The notes: generated by a model from the sequence alone, not told the origin. DNA of 64,000 nt from Microbacterium elymi (GCF_021582895.2 NZ_CP091139.2:2542001-2606000); one strand, 5' to 3'; shown: positions 49,706 through 60,349, numbered from the stretch's first letter. Made by a program: numbers and translations.

Positions 49706-49885
49706 CGCCGAGGTTGTCCTCGGTCCGCCGAGGTTGTGCTCGGTCCGCCGAGGTTGTGGTTTGTGCGCCGAGGTTGTGCTCGGTCCGCCGAGGTTGTCAC
49801 TGGGGACGGAGGACAATCTCGCGGGACGGAGGACAACCTCGCGGGACGGAGGACAATCTCGCGGGACGGAGGACAACCTCGGCGG
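49706..49885. repeat. 20-bp-period repeat array, 5 forward and 4 inverted units
   Basis: Second copy of the family seen at 35266-35420. AGGTTGT recurs at 49711, 49731, 49751, 49771 and 49791 in units such as GCCGAGGTTGTCCTCGGTCC, and the inverse GGACAA(C/T)CTC at 49811, 49831, 49851 and 49871, all 20 bp apart. Forward and inverted halves face each other, so the RNA could make an extended hairpin. It begins directly after the decarboxylase stop and lies 62 bp before the phosphatase gene. The inverted half is nearly identical from unit to unit, which suggests recent duplication. Confidence 0.92.
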
Positions 49886-49946
49886 GGAGGCGGCGGGGGC
49901 GGGGCTCCCAGCGCCTTCTGAAGCGGGGTCACCGTAGACTTGTCGG

Positions 49947-50576
49947 GTGCCCGCCGATCGCCTTCATCTCGTGCGCCATGGGGAGGTCCACAATCCTCGC
50001 CGCGTGCTCTACGGGCGACTCCCGAACTATCGGCTGAGCACGGCCGGACGACGCGGGGCCCGCCAGGCCGCCGAGTACGTCCACGGGCTGCACCGCCCGA
50101 TCACCGCGCTGGTGAGCTCGCCCCTGCAGCGCGCACAGGAATCCGCCGAGCCGTTCACCGAGCTGTTCGGCATCGAGCCGGTGATCGACGAGCGGGTCAT
50201 CGAGCCCACCAACGTGTTCGAGGGCGGACGCATGAAGCGCGCCCTCCTCAACCCCCTCAACTGGTGGCACCTGCGCCGGCCGGCACAGCCGAGCTGGGGC
50301 GAGCCGTACGCCCAGGTGATCGCGCGCATGGACGCGGCGATGACGGATGCCTGGGCCCGCACCGAGACCGGGGACGCCGTGATCGTCTCCCACCAGCTGC
50401 CGATCTGGGTCACCCATCTGGCCATCGCCGGCCTCTCGCCCCGGCACGACCCGCGCAAGCGGCGGTGCGCGCTGTCGAGCGTGACGAGCTTCGAACGGGC
50501 CGGCGACCGATGGGTCGAGGTCGGATACGCCGAGCCCGCCACCGCCGCGGGATCCGTCGATGTGGGAGCCGTGTGA
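49947..50576 (+). CDS. histidine phosphatase (phosphoglycerate-mutase-like) family protein
   Basis: Intact, 209 residues, GTG start. LHLVRHGEVHNPRRVLYGRL holds the phospho-accepting RHG; VSSPLQRAQESAEPF and DAVIVSHQLPIWVTHLAIAG carry the second Arg and His. SixA/CobC-like size. It heads the cytochrome c maturation operon and overlaps the TlpA-like gene (TGATG). Similar pairing is common in Micrococcales; the physiological substrate is not known. Confidence 0.88.
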   Translation: MPADRLHLVRHGEVHNPRRVLYGRLPNYRLSTAGRRGARQAAEYVHGLHRPITALVSSPLQRAQESAEPFTELFGIEPVIDERVIEPTNVFEGGRMKRALLNPLNWWHLRRPAQPSWGEPYAQVIARMDAAMTDAWARTETGDAVIVSHQLPIWVTHLAIAGLSPRHDPRKRRCALSSVTSFERAGDRWVEVGYAEPATAAGSVDVGAV

Positions 50577-51181
50577 TGCGCAATGTGTTCAAGGTGGCGG
50601 CATCCGTCGCCGCGGCGGTGATCCTGGCCGCAGGCCTGACTGCCTGCACCGGGGGGAACGACGACCTCGCCGCGCAGTACCGGGCCGGCACCGACAAGGG
50701 ATACATCGCGGGTGACTTCCGCGTGAAGGAGTACGGGCAGAACGACCGGCCCGCCGCCATCGCCTTCGCCGGCACGCTCGAGGACGGCAAGAAGGTGTCG
50801 GCCGCCGACTACGCCGGCACCGTGACGGTCGTGAACTTCTGGTACTCCAGCTGCGCGCCCTGCCGGCAGGAGGCGCCGCTGCTGGAGAAGGCCGCGCAGC
50901 AGTTCGAAGGGCGGGATGTCGCGTTCCTCGGCGTGAACACGTACGACCAGGCCGCGACCGCCGCCAGCTTCGCGAAGGAGTTCGGCGTCACCTATCCGAG
51001 CGTCATCGACGTGGACACCAAGTCGGTCACGGCATCCTTCGCGGATGTCGTCCCGCTGAGCGCCACCCCCTCCACCGTCGTGCTGGGCAAGGACGGCCGG
51101 CCGACCGCGCGCATCATCGGCGCGCTGCCGGACGCCTCGATCCTCACCTCGCTGATCACGACGGCGCTGGACGAGAAGTGA
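50576..51181 (+). CDS. TlpA/ResA-like membrane-anchored thiol-disulfide oxidoreductase
   Basis: Intact, 201 residues. Lipoprotein-type signal (VAAAVILAAGLTACTGG, lipobox LTAC). Thioredoxin fold with VVNFWYSSCAPCRQEAPLLE, redox pair CAPC, and cis-Pro region PLSATPSTVVLGKDGRP. Expected to act outside the membrane, reducing the heme-binding cysteines of apocytochrome c, with electrons from the CcdA-type protein encoded next (GTGA overlap at 51178-51181). Confidence 0.9.
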   Translation: MRNVFKVAASVAAAVILAAGLTACTGGNDDLAAQYRAGTDKGYIAGDFRVKEYGQNDRPAAIAFAGTLEDGKKVSAADYAGTVTVVNFWYSSCAPCRQEAPLLEKAAQQFEGRDVAFLGVNTYDQAATAASFAKEFGVTYPSVIDVDTKSVTASFADVVPLSATPSTVVLGKDGRPTARIIGALPDASILTSLITTALDEK

Positions 51182-51939
51182 CCGACCTGGTCGCGGGCGG
51201 CGCGCTCTGGATCGCGATCCCGATCGCCGTGCTGGCCGGGCTGGTCTCGTTCCTCTCACCGTGCGTGCTCCCGCTGGTGCCGGGCTACCTCGGCTTCATC
51301 GGGGGAGCGGTCGCGCCGCGCCGCGGCGCGACCGGCACCGCAAGCGCCGACGTCAGGCCCGCACGCGGACGCCTGGTGGGCGGCGTCCTCCTGTTCATCG
51401 CCGGATTCACCGTCGTATTCATGGCGATGAACATCCTCGGCGGGTCCGTCGGTCTCTTCTTCCTCACGTACCGGGATGTCATCACCCGGGTCATGGGCGT
51501 GGTCATCATCCTGCTCGGCCTGGTGTTCATCGGCCTGTTCGGGTTCGCGCAGCGCACGTTCAAGCCCGAGATCCGGGGCAACCTCGGGCTGGTCGGCGCG
51601 CCCCTGCTCGGCCTGGCGCTCGGCGTCGGCTGGGCCCCGTGCATCGGCCCGACCCTGACCGTGATCCTCGGGATGTCGCTGGATTCGGCCTCCGCGTCGC
51701 GCGGCGCCGTCCTGGGCCTGGCGTATTCGCTGGGCCTCGGCATCCCGTTCCTGCTCATCGCGCTCGGCTTCGGCTGGGCGACCCGCTCGGTGGCGTTCCT
51801 GCGCCGCCACATCCGCACCGTCAACCTCGTCGGCGGCGCGGTGCTCATCGTGCTCGGCGTCCTGATGGTCACCGGGGTCTGGGGAGTGCTCATGTCGCAG
51901 TTGCAGGGGGTGATCGCCGGTGTCACACCCGCGCTCTGA
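51178..51939 (+). CDS. ccdA: CcdA-type cytochrome c biogenesis membrane protein
   Basis: Intact, 253 residues, six membrane segments. The two redox cysteines lie in LVSFLSPCVLPLVPGYLGF and LGVGWAPCIGPTLTVILGM, each followed by Pro as in CcdA/DsbD-beta. It carries electrons from cytoplasmic thioredoxin to the TlpA-like protein upstream. GTG 51178 overlaps the tlpA stop; its own end overlaps resB by 20 bp. Confidence 0.92.
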   Translation: MTDLVAGGALWIAIPIAVLAGLVSFLSPCVLPLVPGYLGFIGGAVAPRRGATGTASADVRPARGRLVGGVLLFIAGFTVVFMAMNILGGSVGLFFLTYRDVITRVMGVVIILLGLVFIGLFGFAQRTFKPEIRGNLGLVGAPLLGLALGVGWAPCIGPTLTVILGMSLDSASASRGAVLGLAYSLGLGIPFLLIALGFGWATRSVAFLRRHIRTVNLVGGAVLIVLGVLMVTGVWGVLMSQLQGVIAGVTPAL

Positions 51940-53708
51940 CCACACCGACGCCGCGGGAGACGCCGTGCAGACGGATGCCGCGGCTCAGGCGGCCGCCGAC
52001 CCGCTGCGTCCCTCCGACCACATCGACGGCACCCGCGACGACATCGTCTCGCCCCGGCTCGGGCCGATCGGGTGGCTGCGCTGGGGCTGGCGCCAGCTGA
52101 CCAGCATGCGCACGGCACTCGTGCTGCTGCGCTGCTGGCGATCGCCGCGGTGCCCGGTTCGATCGTGCCGCAGCGCACGGCCGACCCGAACGGCGTCACG
52201 AAGTACTTCCAGGACAACCCGTCGCTGGCGCCCGTGCTCGACAAGCTCAAGCTGTTCGACGTGTACTCCTCGGTGTGGTTCTCGGCGATCTACATCCTGC
52301 TGTTCATCTCGCTGATCGGCTGCGTGATCCCGCGGGTCAAGCACCACCTCAAGGCCCTGCGCGCCCGGCCGCCTCGCACGCCGGTGCGACTGTCGCGACT
52401 CGCCGACCACCGCGAGTCGCTGGTCGAACTGGTTCCCGGAACGGATGTGGAGGCCGAGGCATCCCGTGCGGTCGAGCTCGCCGCGCGTCAGCTGAAGGCC
52501 GGCGGATACCGAGTGCAGCGCTACGACTCCCGCGGGGCGTTCAGCGTGTCGGCCGAGCGCGGATACCTGCGCGAGACCGGCAACCTGCTGTTCCACATCG
52601 CACTGCTGGGGGTGCTCATCGCGGTCGGCGTCGGCGGCGGGTTCACCTACACCGGGCAGCGCGTGATCGTGCAGGACACCACGTTCGTGAACTCGGTGGG
52701 CACCGACTACTCCTCGTTCAACCCCGGCCGGTTCGTCGACCCCGACGCGCTCACGCCCTACACCATGCGGCTGGATAGATTCGACGTCACCTACCAGCCG
52801 CTCGGGTCCGAGTCGGCCGGTCAGGCCGGCGACTTCGTCGCGCACCTGACCACGACTCTGCCGGGGCAGAAGTCCGCCGACGACGAGATCCGGGTCAACC
52901 ATCCGCTGACGATCGCCGGCGACCGGGTGTATCTGATGGGCAACGGCTACGCCCCGATGGTCACGGTGCGCAACCCCGCGGGAGACGTCGTGTTCCACGA
53001 CAGCATCCCGTTCCTGCCGCAGGACAACAACCTCACCTCGCTGGGCATCATCAAGGTGCCCGACGGGCTGAAGCAGCGAGCTCGGGATGCAGGCGTTCTT
53101 CTACCCGACGCAGGTGAAGAACTCGCTCGGGGCGTTCACCTCCGCCTACCCGGCGCTGGTCAACCCGGTGCTGTCCATCAACGTGTTCGCCGGCGATCTG
53201 GGCATCAACGACGGCATCCCGCGCTCGGTGTACGCGCTGGACACCTCGGGCATGACGCAAGCTGAACGGTGGCCACTCCGGGGTCGACTCGCTCGAGCTC
53301 GCGCCCGGGCAGACCGCCGATCTGCCGAACGGCCTGGGCACCATCACGTTCGACGACGCGTCGCCGAAGGGGGCGAAGGATGCCTCGCAGTCGGTGAAGC
53401 GGTTCGTGTCGCTGTCGATCCACCGCGACGTGTCCGGCCCGTGGGTGCTCGGGTTCGCGGTGCTCGCGCTGGCCAGCCTGATGCTGGCCCTGTTCATGCC
53501 GCGTCGCCGGCTGTGGGTGAAGGCCACGGCGGAGGGCCCGACGCTCCGGCTGGAGTATGCGGGGCTGGCGCGCGGCGAGGATCCCACGCTGGCCGCCGCC
53601 GTGGATGCGCTCGCGCAGAAGCACGGGGACGCGCTCGACGCGTCCGCCGGTCGCGACCGGGCGACGGACGCCACTCGATCGGCCGGCGCCGGCCCGAGCG
53701 TAGACTGA
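51920..53708 (+). CDS. resB: ResB-like cytochrome c synthesis protein, three frame breaks
   Basis: System II cytochrome c synthetase component, about 595 residues; works with CcsB to attach heme outside the membrane. LGPIGWLRWGWRQLTSMRTA leads into the first membrane helix; VPQRTADPNGVTKYFQDNPS, FISLIGCVIPRVKHHLKALR and a large external domain follow; a last helix is GPWVLGFAVLALASLMLALF. Frame changes near 52130 (CTGCTGCGCTGCTG, one G lost; LVLLALLAIAAVPGSIVP), near 53075 (GCAGCGAGCTC for GCAGCAGCTC; KQQLGMQAFFYPTQ) and 53257-53262 (GCAAGC; SGMTQLNGGHSGVDSLEL). GTG start overlaps ccdA. Confidence 0.88.
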
Positions 53709-53712
53709 GCCC

Positions 53713-54728
53713 ATGCCCTCGCTCGATCAGATCTCCGTGCTGCTCGTCTGGACAGCCGTCGCGATCTATGCCCTGGCGTTCATCTGCTACACGATCGACC
53801 TCGCTCGTCGGTCGGCGCAGGCGCTGGACGCGAAGGACGCCGCCGCCGTCCGGGAACGCGAACTCGTCGCCGCGGGGGGTGGGGATGCCGTCGCCGGCGC
53901 ACGTGCCGGAGGCTCCTCGCGCTCGCCGCTGGTGGTCGCGCCGTCGCAGCGTGCGCGGCCCGTGTTCGCCCGCATCGGCACCTCCCTGACCTGGCTGGGC
54001 TTCCTCTTCCACGTCGGCGGCGACATCACCCGCGGCATCGCGGCCGGGCGCGTGCCGTGGGCCAACATGTACGAGTTCGCCCTGACCGGCACCATGCTCA
54101 TGGTGGCCGTGTACCTGGCCGTGCTGTTCCGCTACGACCTGCGTTTCCTCGGGGCGCTGGTGACCGGACTGGTCGTCCTGCTGCTGGGCGGATCGAGCCT
54201 GTCGTTCTACGTCGCCGTGTCTCCGCTGGCCGATCCGCTGAAGTCGCCGTGGCTGGTCATCCACGTGTTCGTCGCGTCGCTGGCGACCGCGTTCTTCGCC
54301 CTGACCTTCGGCCTGTCGCTCGCCAGCTGATGCAGTCGCGCCGGGAGCGCAAGGTGCTGGCCGCGGACGGCAAGCCGGTCAAGGCGTGGGGCTTCCTGCG
54401 GACGCTGCCATCGTCCGAGGCGCTCGAGTCGCTGGCCTACCGCTTCGCGATCGTCGGCTTCATCTTCTGGACGTTCACCCTCATCGCCGGCTCGATCTGG
54501 GCCAACGATGCATGGGGCCGGTTCTGGGGCTTCGACACGAAGGAAGTCTGGACGTTCGTGATCTGGGTGCTCTACGCCGGGTACATCCACGCCCGGGCGA
54601 CGCGCGGCTGGCGCGGCACCCGGTCGGCCTGGCTGTCGATCATCGGCTTCGCCGCGGTGCTGTTCAACTTCGCGATCGTGAACGTCTTCTTCCACGGACT
54701 GCACGCGTACAGCGGCCTGACCACCTGA
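53713..54728 (+). CDS. ccsB: CcsB/ResC-type heme exporter-synthetase, one frame break
   Basis: Multi-spanning System II partner of ResB. The heme-handling WWD-like segment is IWANDAWGRFWGFDTKEVWT, and external/internal His residues occur in FLFHVGGDITRG, WLVIHVFVASLATAFFAL and FFHGLHAYSGLTT. About 338 residues. The frame changes near 54325: CTCGCCAGCTGATG lacks one C; corrected LSLAQLMQSRRERKVLAAD. Starts 4 bp after the resB stop. Last gene of the operon. Confidence 0.9.
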
Positions 54729-54768
54729 GGTCTTGGATCCGGGCGAGAACCGGCCTAGCCTGTCACGC

Positions 54769-55092
54769 ATGTGCCGCAACATCGTTCCGCTGAACAACTT
54801 CGAGCCTGCCGCCACCGACGACGAATGCCACGACGCCGCCCTGCAGTTCGTGCGCAAGATCGCCGGCACCACCAAGCCCTCCAAGGCCAATCAGGCCGTG
54901 TTCGACCGGGCCGTCGCCGACATCGCGCAGGCGACGCGACACCTGATCGACGGCCTGGTCACCACCGCGCCGCCCAAGAAGCGCGACGAGGAGGCCGCCA
55001 AGCGCCAGGCGCGCTCGGCCGATCGCTACGAGGCCCTGCGCGCCTACCAGCAGCGCAAGCGCGCCGCCGGCGTCGCCCGCGCCGCCTCCTGA
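54769..55092 (+). CDS. DUF2277 protein
   Basis: Intact, 107 residues. The start CRNIVPLNNFEPAATDDE, then LQFVRKIAGTTKPSKANQ and DGLVTTAPPKKRDEEAAKRQ, is the well-conserved DUF2277 pattern (Met-Cys-Arg-Asn-Ile opening). Helical, strongly basic C-terminus (QQRKRAAGVARAAS). Function unknown. It lies just past the ccs operon and probably has its own promoter. Confidence 0.9.
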   Translation: MCRNIVPLNNFEPAATDDECHDAALQFVRKIAGTTKPSKANQAVFDRAVADIAQATRHLIDGLVTTAPPKKRDEEAAKRQARSADRYEALRAYQQRKRAAGVARAAS

Positions 55093-55724
55093 TCCGGACC
55101 GCCCGAGGGGCCGTGCCGCGATTGTGCCGCGCCGCGGTGGCACGTTCCCGCGGCTGCGCCGTGCCAAACTCCGGAGAATTGTGACGGTGGGCGCGTCGAA
55201 CCCGCCCCAGACGCCTCATGTGCCACTTCCTTCCGGAGTTCGGTGCACTCGGCGCCGGGCATGGAGTCGTCGCCTTCAGAGAAGCGTCCGCAGAGTCAGC
55301 TCACGAGGAGCCAGAACCGGGCGACGACCCCTGAGTCGCGACCGACGGCGACTTCCCAGCACCCCGGGACGTCAAACGAGAGTCCGATCCCCACCCGTCG
55401 CCTGGCCGATCGAAAGGTACTTGAGATGGGTCGGGTCCCCATGTCACCGGCCGCGTGGCGGCGTCCGGGTCGGTGACAGTGAGGGAGAGAGGGCCCGTAC
55501 CGGTCGCACGCAGCACGAACTTCACGTCGTGCCCGGCGTGGAGGTCGTTAGGCAAGGACCCTCCACCATTCCGAACGCGGACGAGTCGTCGCTCGTCGGC
55601 GTCGCCTGTAGGACCTGAGGTCATGCGACCGTCCGGGACGTCATGGTATGCCGCGGATGCTGCCGCCACCTGTCTCCAGCGCTCGGCATCGGGTCTGCGG
55701 GCGAACAATCCGCGTGCAGCGGTG
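55093..55724 (-). pseudogene. gene-poor region with a probable decayed gene on the minus strand (about 55300-55610)
   Basis: No intact gene in 632 bp. On the minus strand a coding-like stretch reads DLHAGHDVKFVLRATGTGPL, then SLTVTDPDAATRPVTWGPDP, with FDRPGDGWGSDSR and VATQGSS further on. This looks like the extracytoplasmic part of a small secreted/lipoprotein family, but there is no start, no signal peptide and no long frame. Either a relic or a gene broken by several errors. The rest of the region shows nothing I can name. Confidence 0.4.
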
Positions 55725-56689
55725 TCAGGCCGAGACCGGCTCCGCACAGGAGAAGCGCGCCCGGTACGCCGTCGGCGTGGTGTCGAGCACCCTCGTGAAG
55801 TTCTGCCGCAGCACCGCGGCCGAGCCGAAGCCCGTCTCGGCGGCGATCTGCTCGAGGCCGAGGTCGGTGCGCTCCAGCATCCGCTGTGCCTGGATCACCC
55901 GCTGCCGCGTGAGCCACGACGCCGGCGGGGTCCCGAACTCCGCCCGGAACCGGCGGGCGAACGTGCGGGGCGACATGTGCGCGCGCCGCGCGAGCTCGTC
56001 CACCGAGAGCTCGTCCCGCATATTGGCGATGGCCCACGCCGCGGCGGCAGCCAGGGCATCGCCGCCGGCGGCCGGCAGCGGCCGGTCGATGTACTGCGCC
56101 TGGCCTCCGTCACGCTGCGGCGCCACCACCATCCGCTTCGCGATGCGATTGGCCAACTCGGCGCCCAGCTCGATGCGCAGCAGGTGCAGGCTCGCGTCGA
56201 TCCCCGCCGCCGTTCCGGCGCTCGTGATGATCCGCCCGTCCTGCACGAAGAGCACGTCGGGGTCGACGTCGATCCGCGGGTACATCGCCGCGAGGACGTC
56301 GGCGTACATCCAGTGCGTCGTTGCGCGCCGCCCGTCCAGGACTCCGGCCGCCGCGAGCACGAACGCCCCGCTGCACACGCTCATCGTCCACGCGCCGCGG
56401 GCGACGGCGTCGCGGGCCAGCGCCACCAGGCGCGGGTCGATTTGCGTCCACGAGTCCCGGGCAGCGGACAGAAGACGACGAGGTCGGCGCCGTAGGCGAA
56501 CGAGAGATCCTCCTCCACGTTCACCGAGAAGCCGAGCTTGGACCGCACCGCCCCCGGGGTGGCGGCGACCACGCGGAAATCGAAGTTCGGCACGCCGTCG
56601 TCGCTGCGATCGAGGCCGAACGCCTCGCACGCGACGCCGAACTCGAACGGCGCGAATCCGTCGTCGATCACGCAGGCGACCGTCTTCAT
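55725..56689 (-). CDS. GlxA-family AraC-type regulator (DJ-1/PfpI + HTH), one frame break
   Basis: About 320 residues: N-terminal class I glutamine amidotransferase-like domain (MKTVACVIDDGFAPFEFGVA, MSVCSGAFVLAAAGVLDGRR with the nucleophile-elbow-like Cys, RIITSAGTAAGIDASLHLLR) and C-terminal AraC domain (LSVDELARRAHMSPRTFARR, EQIAAETGFGSAAVLRQNFT). One base is missing near 56456: CCCGGGACTCG, corrected to LPGDSWTQIDPRLVALA. Such regulators often respond to nitrogenous or aromatic compounds. The target genes are not evident. Confidence 0.88.
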
Positions 56690-56808
56690 CGCTTCCTCCT
56701 CGTGTGAGCCATGCGCAGGATGCCGCGGTGCGAGGTTGGCAGGATTACTCCGAACTATGACAACTCTGCCACTTTTGGCAGGAATGCACTGAGCATAGCA
56801 TTTCTGCC

Positions 56809-57027
56809 ATGATCATCATCATCGTGCTGGCGGCACTGGCCGTGTGGGGGATCGCGGCGACCGTCGTCGAACTGTTCCGCGGCGGTGAGCGTCCGGTTCC
56901 CACGGACTGGGCACGGGTCGCTCTCGCCGACGATCGGCCCGCGCGGGCGACGAGCCGCCGGAGCCGACACCCGGCGCGTCGAGCTCGCCTCAGCCTGCGG
57001 CCGGGGTACCCGTCTCCCAGGCCGTGA
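56809..57027 (+). CDS. small single-span membrane protein
   Basis: 72 codons, starting at ATG 56809. MIIIIVLAALAVWGIAATVV is one transmembrane helix and is followed by ELFRGGERPVPTDWARVALA, a pattern seen in Microbacteriaceae small hypothetical proteins. The last third (RRSRHPARRARLSLRP) overlaps the convergent DUF4232 gene by 38 bp and is probably not conserved, so the real stop may be earlier or later by frameshift. Function unknown. Confidence 0.6.
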   Translation: MIIIIVLAALAVWGIAATVVELFRGGERPVPTDWARVALADDRPARATSRRSRHPARRARLSLRPGYPSPRP

Positions 57028-58175
57028 TGTGCACGGTGGTCCCCGGAATGATATCGAGCGCGACATCCCACGTCGTGCGCGTCACTCCCGCGGACGGTGC
57101 CGCCCACAGCGTGCGGGCGGCGAGCTGGCCGTGCTCCGAGTTCGCGTCCCAGCCGAGCGCGGCGCGCGCCGTCTGGCCGGGCTCCAAGGTGATCAGGGTG
57201 GCGCCGGGATCGGTCGCCATGAACGAACTGCCGTAGACGACCGTGACCGGCAGCAGATGCCCGTTCTGATCGCCGAACGCGACATCGGGGTAGCCCTCGA
57301 GGGTGCACGCGGTCTCGCCGATGTTCACCAGCTTGCAGGGGCTGCACGCGGTGGCCGGTGGCGGCATCCGACGGCGGCGCCATCATCGTGGAGTCATCGA
57401 ACGCGCACGAGCCGTCGGCCGCCGGTTCGGCGGACTCCGCGACGGTGGGGACGGGGATGCCGGTGGACTGTGGGTCCTTCGGGGCGGCGCCGTTCGGGTC
57501 GGCGTTCGCCTCGGCCTGCGCCCGCGCCTCGGCCTGGGTGCGCTCGAGCTCGGCCTGTGAGGCGGCGTGCGCGGACTGCGCGGCGATCGGCAGCGCCACG
57601 GCGATGACGGCGGCGATGACGGTGAGGGCGGTCAGGGCGGGCGGCCGGCGCCGTGCGTCGTTCGCCGGGTGATCCTCGGTGCCCGGGTGACCATCGCTGT
57701 GCAGACCCTGAGCGACAGCACTGTCCGGACGCTGCGTGACGGTGAGCGCCGGGATCCAGCCGACGATGAAGGCCCAGAAGACGACCAGCTCCGCCGACCC
57801 CGTGGCCGAGGCGGCCCCGCGCACGCTGATCGACATGGTCAACGAGCGCGCGATGTCGCCGAGATCGAGCATGCCGCCCACGACGAACCCGGTGAGCACC
57901 GCGGCCAGCCATCCGGCGGCGAACGTCACCCGCCCGCCGCGCGCGAACCAGGTCGCGATGACCGTGTAGGCCAGGACGATGAGCACCACCGTCAGCCCGT
58001 AGACGGTGACGGCCCACCCGGTGGGCAGCCCGAAGAAGCCGCCGCGCAGGGGCGAGGGGATCATCCGGGCAAGCGTCGCCGCCGATCCGCCGGCGAACTG
58101 GAGGAAGTATGATCCGAGGCCGAACAGCAGCCAGAGGACGGCCAGCACGCCTCCCGCGATCAGCCTGCGTGCCAC
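56990..58175 (-). CDS. membrane-anchored DUF4232 protein, one frame break
   Basis: Four or five N-terminal membrane segments (LIAGGVLAVLWLLFGLGSYF; WAVTVYGLTVVLIVLAYTVI; GWLAAVLTGFVVGGMLDLG), a second hydrophobic region (VIAAVIAVALPIAAQSAHA), an Ala/Gln/Glu-rich linker, then an extracytoplasmic DUF4232 domain (LVNIGETACTLEGYPDVAFG; ITLEPGQTARAALGWDANS). GTG start 58175. The frame changes at 57331-57336 (GCTTGC on plus): corrected GHRVQPLQLVNIGETACTLE. DUF4232 alone is usually a secreted domain, so the multi-span anchor is noteworthy. Function unknown. Confidence 0.8.
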
Positions 58176-58234
58176 TGAATCCCCTCGTCGTCCGCCCGCG
58201 TCAGTCTACGAGATGCCTCGCTGCGGGCCCGGAC

Positions 58235-60349
58235 CTACGCGGCGGCCGGCAGCTTCGTCAGCAGCGCCTTCACCGACGTCGTGCGTCGGCGCATGACCGC
58301 CAGCACGGTCGCGGCGAAGGCCAGCACAGCCCAGACCGCCAGACCCGCGATGCCCGCGCCCAGTCCCGAGGCCGAGGTGAGAGCGGCCAGTCCTGCGGTC
58401 AACCCGGATGCCGGGGAGCACCGAGGCGATCGCCACGAGCACCCCGGGCACGGTCGAGACGACCCCGGTTGCGACCGCCAGCGCTCCGATCAGCGCGGCG
58501 ATCCACCGTCCGGCGCCGCCGAAGACGGCCACCAGCGCCTGGTTCACCGCGGCGAACGCGACGCCGGCCACCACGCACACGACGGCGAAGATCGACCAGG
58601 TGCCCCAGTCGTAGGATGCCGCGAGGTTGCACGATCCCGGCCACCAGAAGCCCCTGCACGGCACCGATGACCGCCGCCGGAGCGAGCGCGCGCAGCGCGA
58701 GCAGCGCCGAGGGGCGGCGGGATGTCAGAGCCCGGCGCGATACTGCCTGCAACGCCACGAACGAGCCCAGCCCGCCGAACCACAGCGCGAGCATGGCCAG
58801 GAGAGGAATCGCCGATGCGCCGAACATCGAGTCGCCGACACCTTGCGTCGCGACGGGGTCGGCCACCACCGCGGCGAGGCTCTTCGCCTGCTGATCGGTG
58901 AAGCTCGGCAGGGCGGCAGAGGCCTTGTGCAGGCCGGCCGACAGATCGTCGGCGCCGTCGGCGAGCTTGTCTGTTCCCCCGGCGAGGGTGTCGGCGCCGT
59001 CCGCGGACTGGGCCGCGCCGGACGCCCAGGTGTGCGCGCCGTCGGCCCACGTCGAGGCTCCGCCGGCGGCCTGTGTGGCACCGACCGACAGGGATGAGGC
59101 TCCGTCGGCCAGCGTGTCCACGCCGGTCGAGGCATCCGTGGCCCCGTCGGCGAGTCCGGTCATGCCGCCGGCGACCTGGGTCATCCCGTCGGAGATCTGC
59201 GTGAGCCCCTGCGCCACCTGAGGCAGCCGGCTGAGTCCGTCCACACCCTGCGCGATCGCGCCCGAGTTGTCGATCACGGCCGTCACCTGCGGCAGCGCCT
59301 TCGCGGCGCCGTCCGCGAGCTGGGTCAGGTTTGCGCAGAACTCGGCGGACGCGCCCTGCGCCGCACAGTCGGCGACGAGCGCGTCGAGCTGGTCGGCGGT
59401 GTCGGTCACGGTCTGCTTGACCTGTGCGCTGTTGTCGGCGAGCTGGTGAGTGGCCTCGACGAGCGTCTGCGGGAGCTGCGGCGCCTGCGACAGCCCGGCC
59501 GCGATCTTCGACAGATTGCTCGCCAGCTGGCTGGTGCTGTCGGCAAGCTTCTGCGCCCCGCCCGACCACTGATCCAGTCCGGTCGCCGCCGCGTGCGCGC
59601 CGGAGGCCCAGGTGGAGGCTCCCGACGACAGCTGCGAGACGCCCGACGAGATGCCATCCGCGCCGTCGGCCAGGCTCGAGGCGCCGCCGGACAGCTGCCG
59701 CACCCCGTCGGCGAGGCTGCGCGCGCCGTCCGCGGTCTTGCCGGCGCCGTCGGCCCAGGTCGTCGCGCCGTCGGCGGCGGTGCCCAGCTGGTCGCCGAGC
59801 GTGGTGAAGCTCAGGAACACGTTCTGCAGCGTCGTGGACGAGAGTGTGGAGCCCAGGGCGGAGGAGGCGGCCTGGGTCACCTGCGCGGTGATGGCGTCAT
59901 CGATCACCCGGGCATCCGGCGCGGTCTCGACCTTGATGGTCGCCTGCCTGCGCCGTGCCATCGGTGCCGGACAGCTCCTGCCCGGGCGAGACGGCGGCGG
60001 CCGAGAACCCCTCGGGGATCGTGATGACGGCCTGATACGTGCCGTCGGCGAGTCCGGCTTCGGCGTCGTCGGTGTTCGAGATCGTCCAGTCGAGGTTGCT
60101 GGGCACGTCGTCCGAGCCCTTCACCAGCCCGGCGGTGAGCTGCCGGCCCAGCGGCACCGTCTGGCCGTCCACCGTGACCGGCTCGTCGTTGTTCACGATC
60201 GCGGCGCTCATCGCGTCGAGGCGCTCGGTCGGGTTGTACAGCGCGGCCACCAGCACCCCGCCGATGAGCACCGGCAGCAGCAGGACGCCCAGCAGGGTCA
60301 GCCACGTGACGGGGCGGCGGGAGCGGGCGCGTTCGATGGGCAGTCTCAT
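58235..60349 (-). CDS. YhgE/Pip-type ABC-2-like membrane protein, three frame breaks
   Basis: About 705 residues. N-terminal helix RPVTWLTLLGVLLLPVLIGG, the YhgE block ALYNPTERLDAMSAAIVNND, then a long external region of heptad-like repeats (SLADGVRQLSGGASSLADGA and many similar SGA/DGA units), then membrane helices (SAIPLLAMLALWFGGLGSFV; AALIGALAVATGVVSTVPGV). Frame changes near 59950 (coding GCAGGCAGG for GCAGCAGG; AQQATIKVETAPDARV), near 58632 (IVQLAASYDWGTWSIFAV) and near 58410 (one C extra; VLPASGLTAGLAALTSA). Ends VKALLTKLPAAA. Start ATGA-overlaps the preceding gene. In Streptococcus/Lactococcus relatives are phage receptors or export proteins. Confidence 0.85.

Noticed and set aside
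49706..49885. Small proteins encoded in the repeat array (several frames open)
   Set aside because: The frames are open only because the 20-bp unit lacks stops; the peptides are repeats without ribosome binding site.
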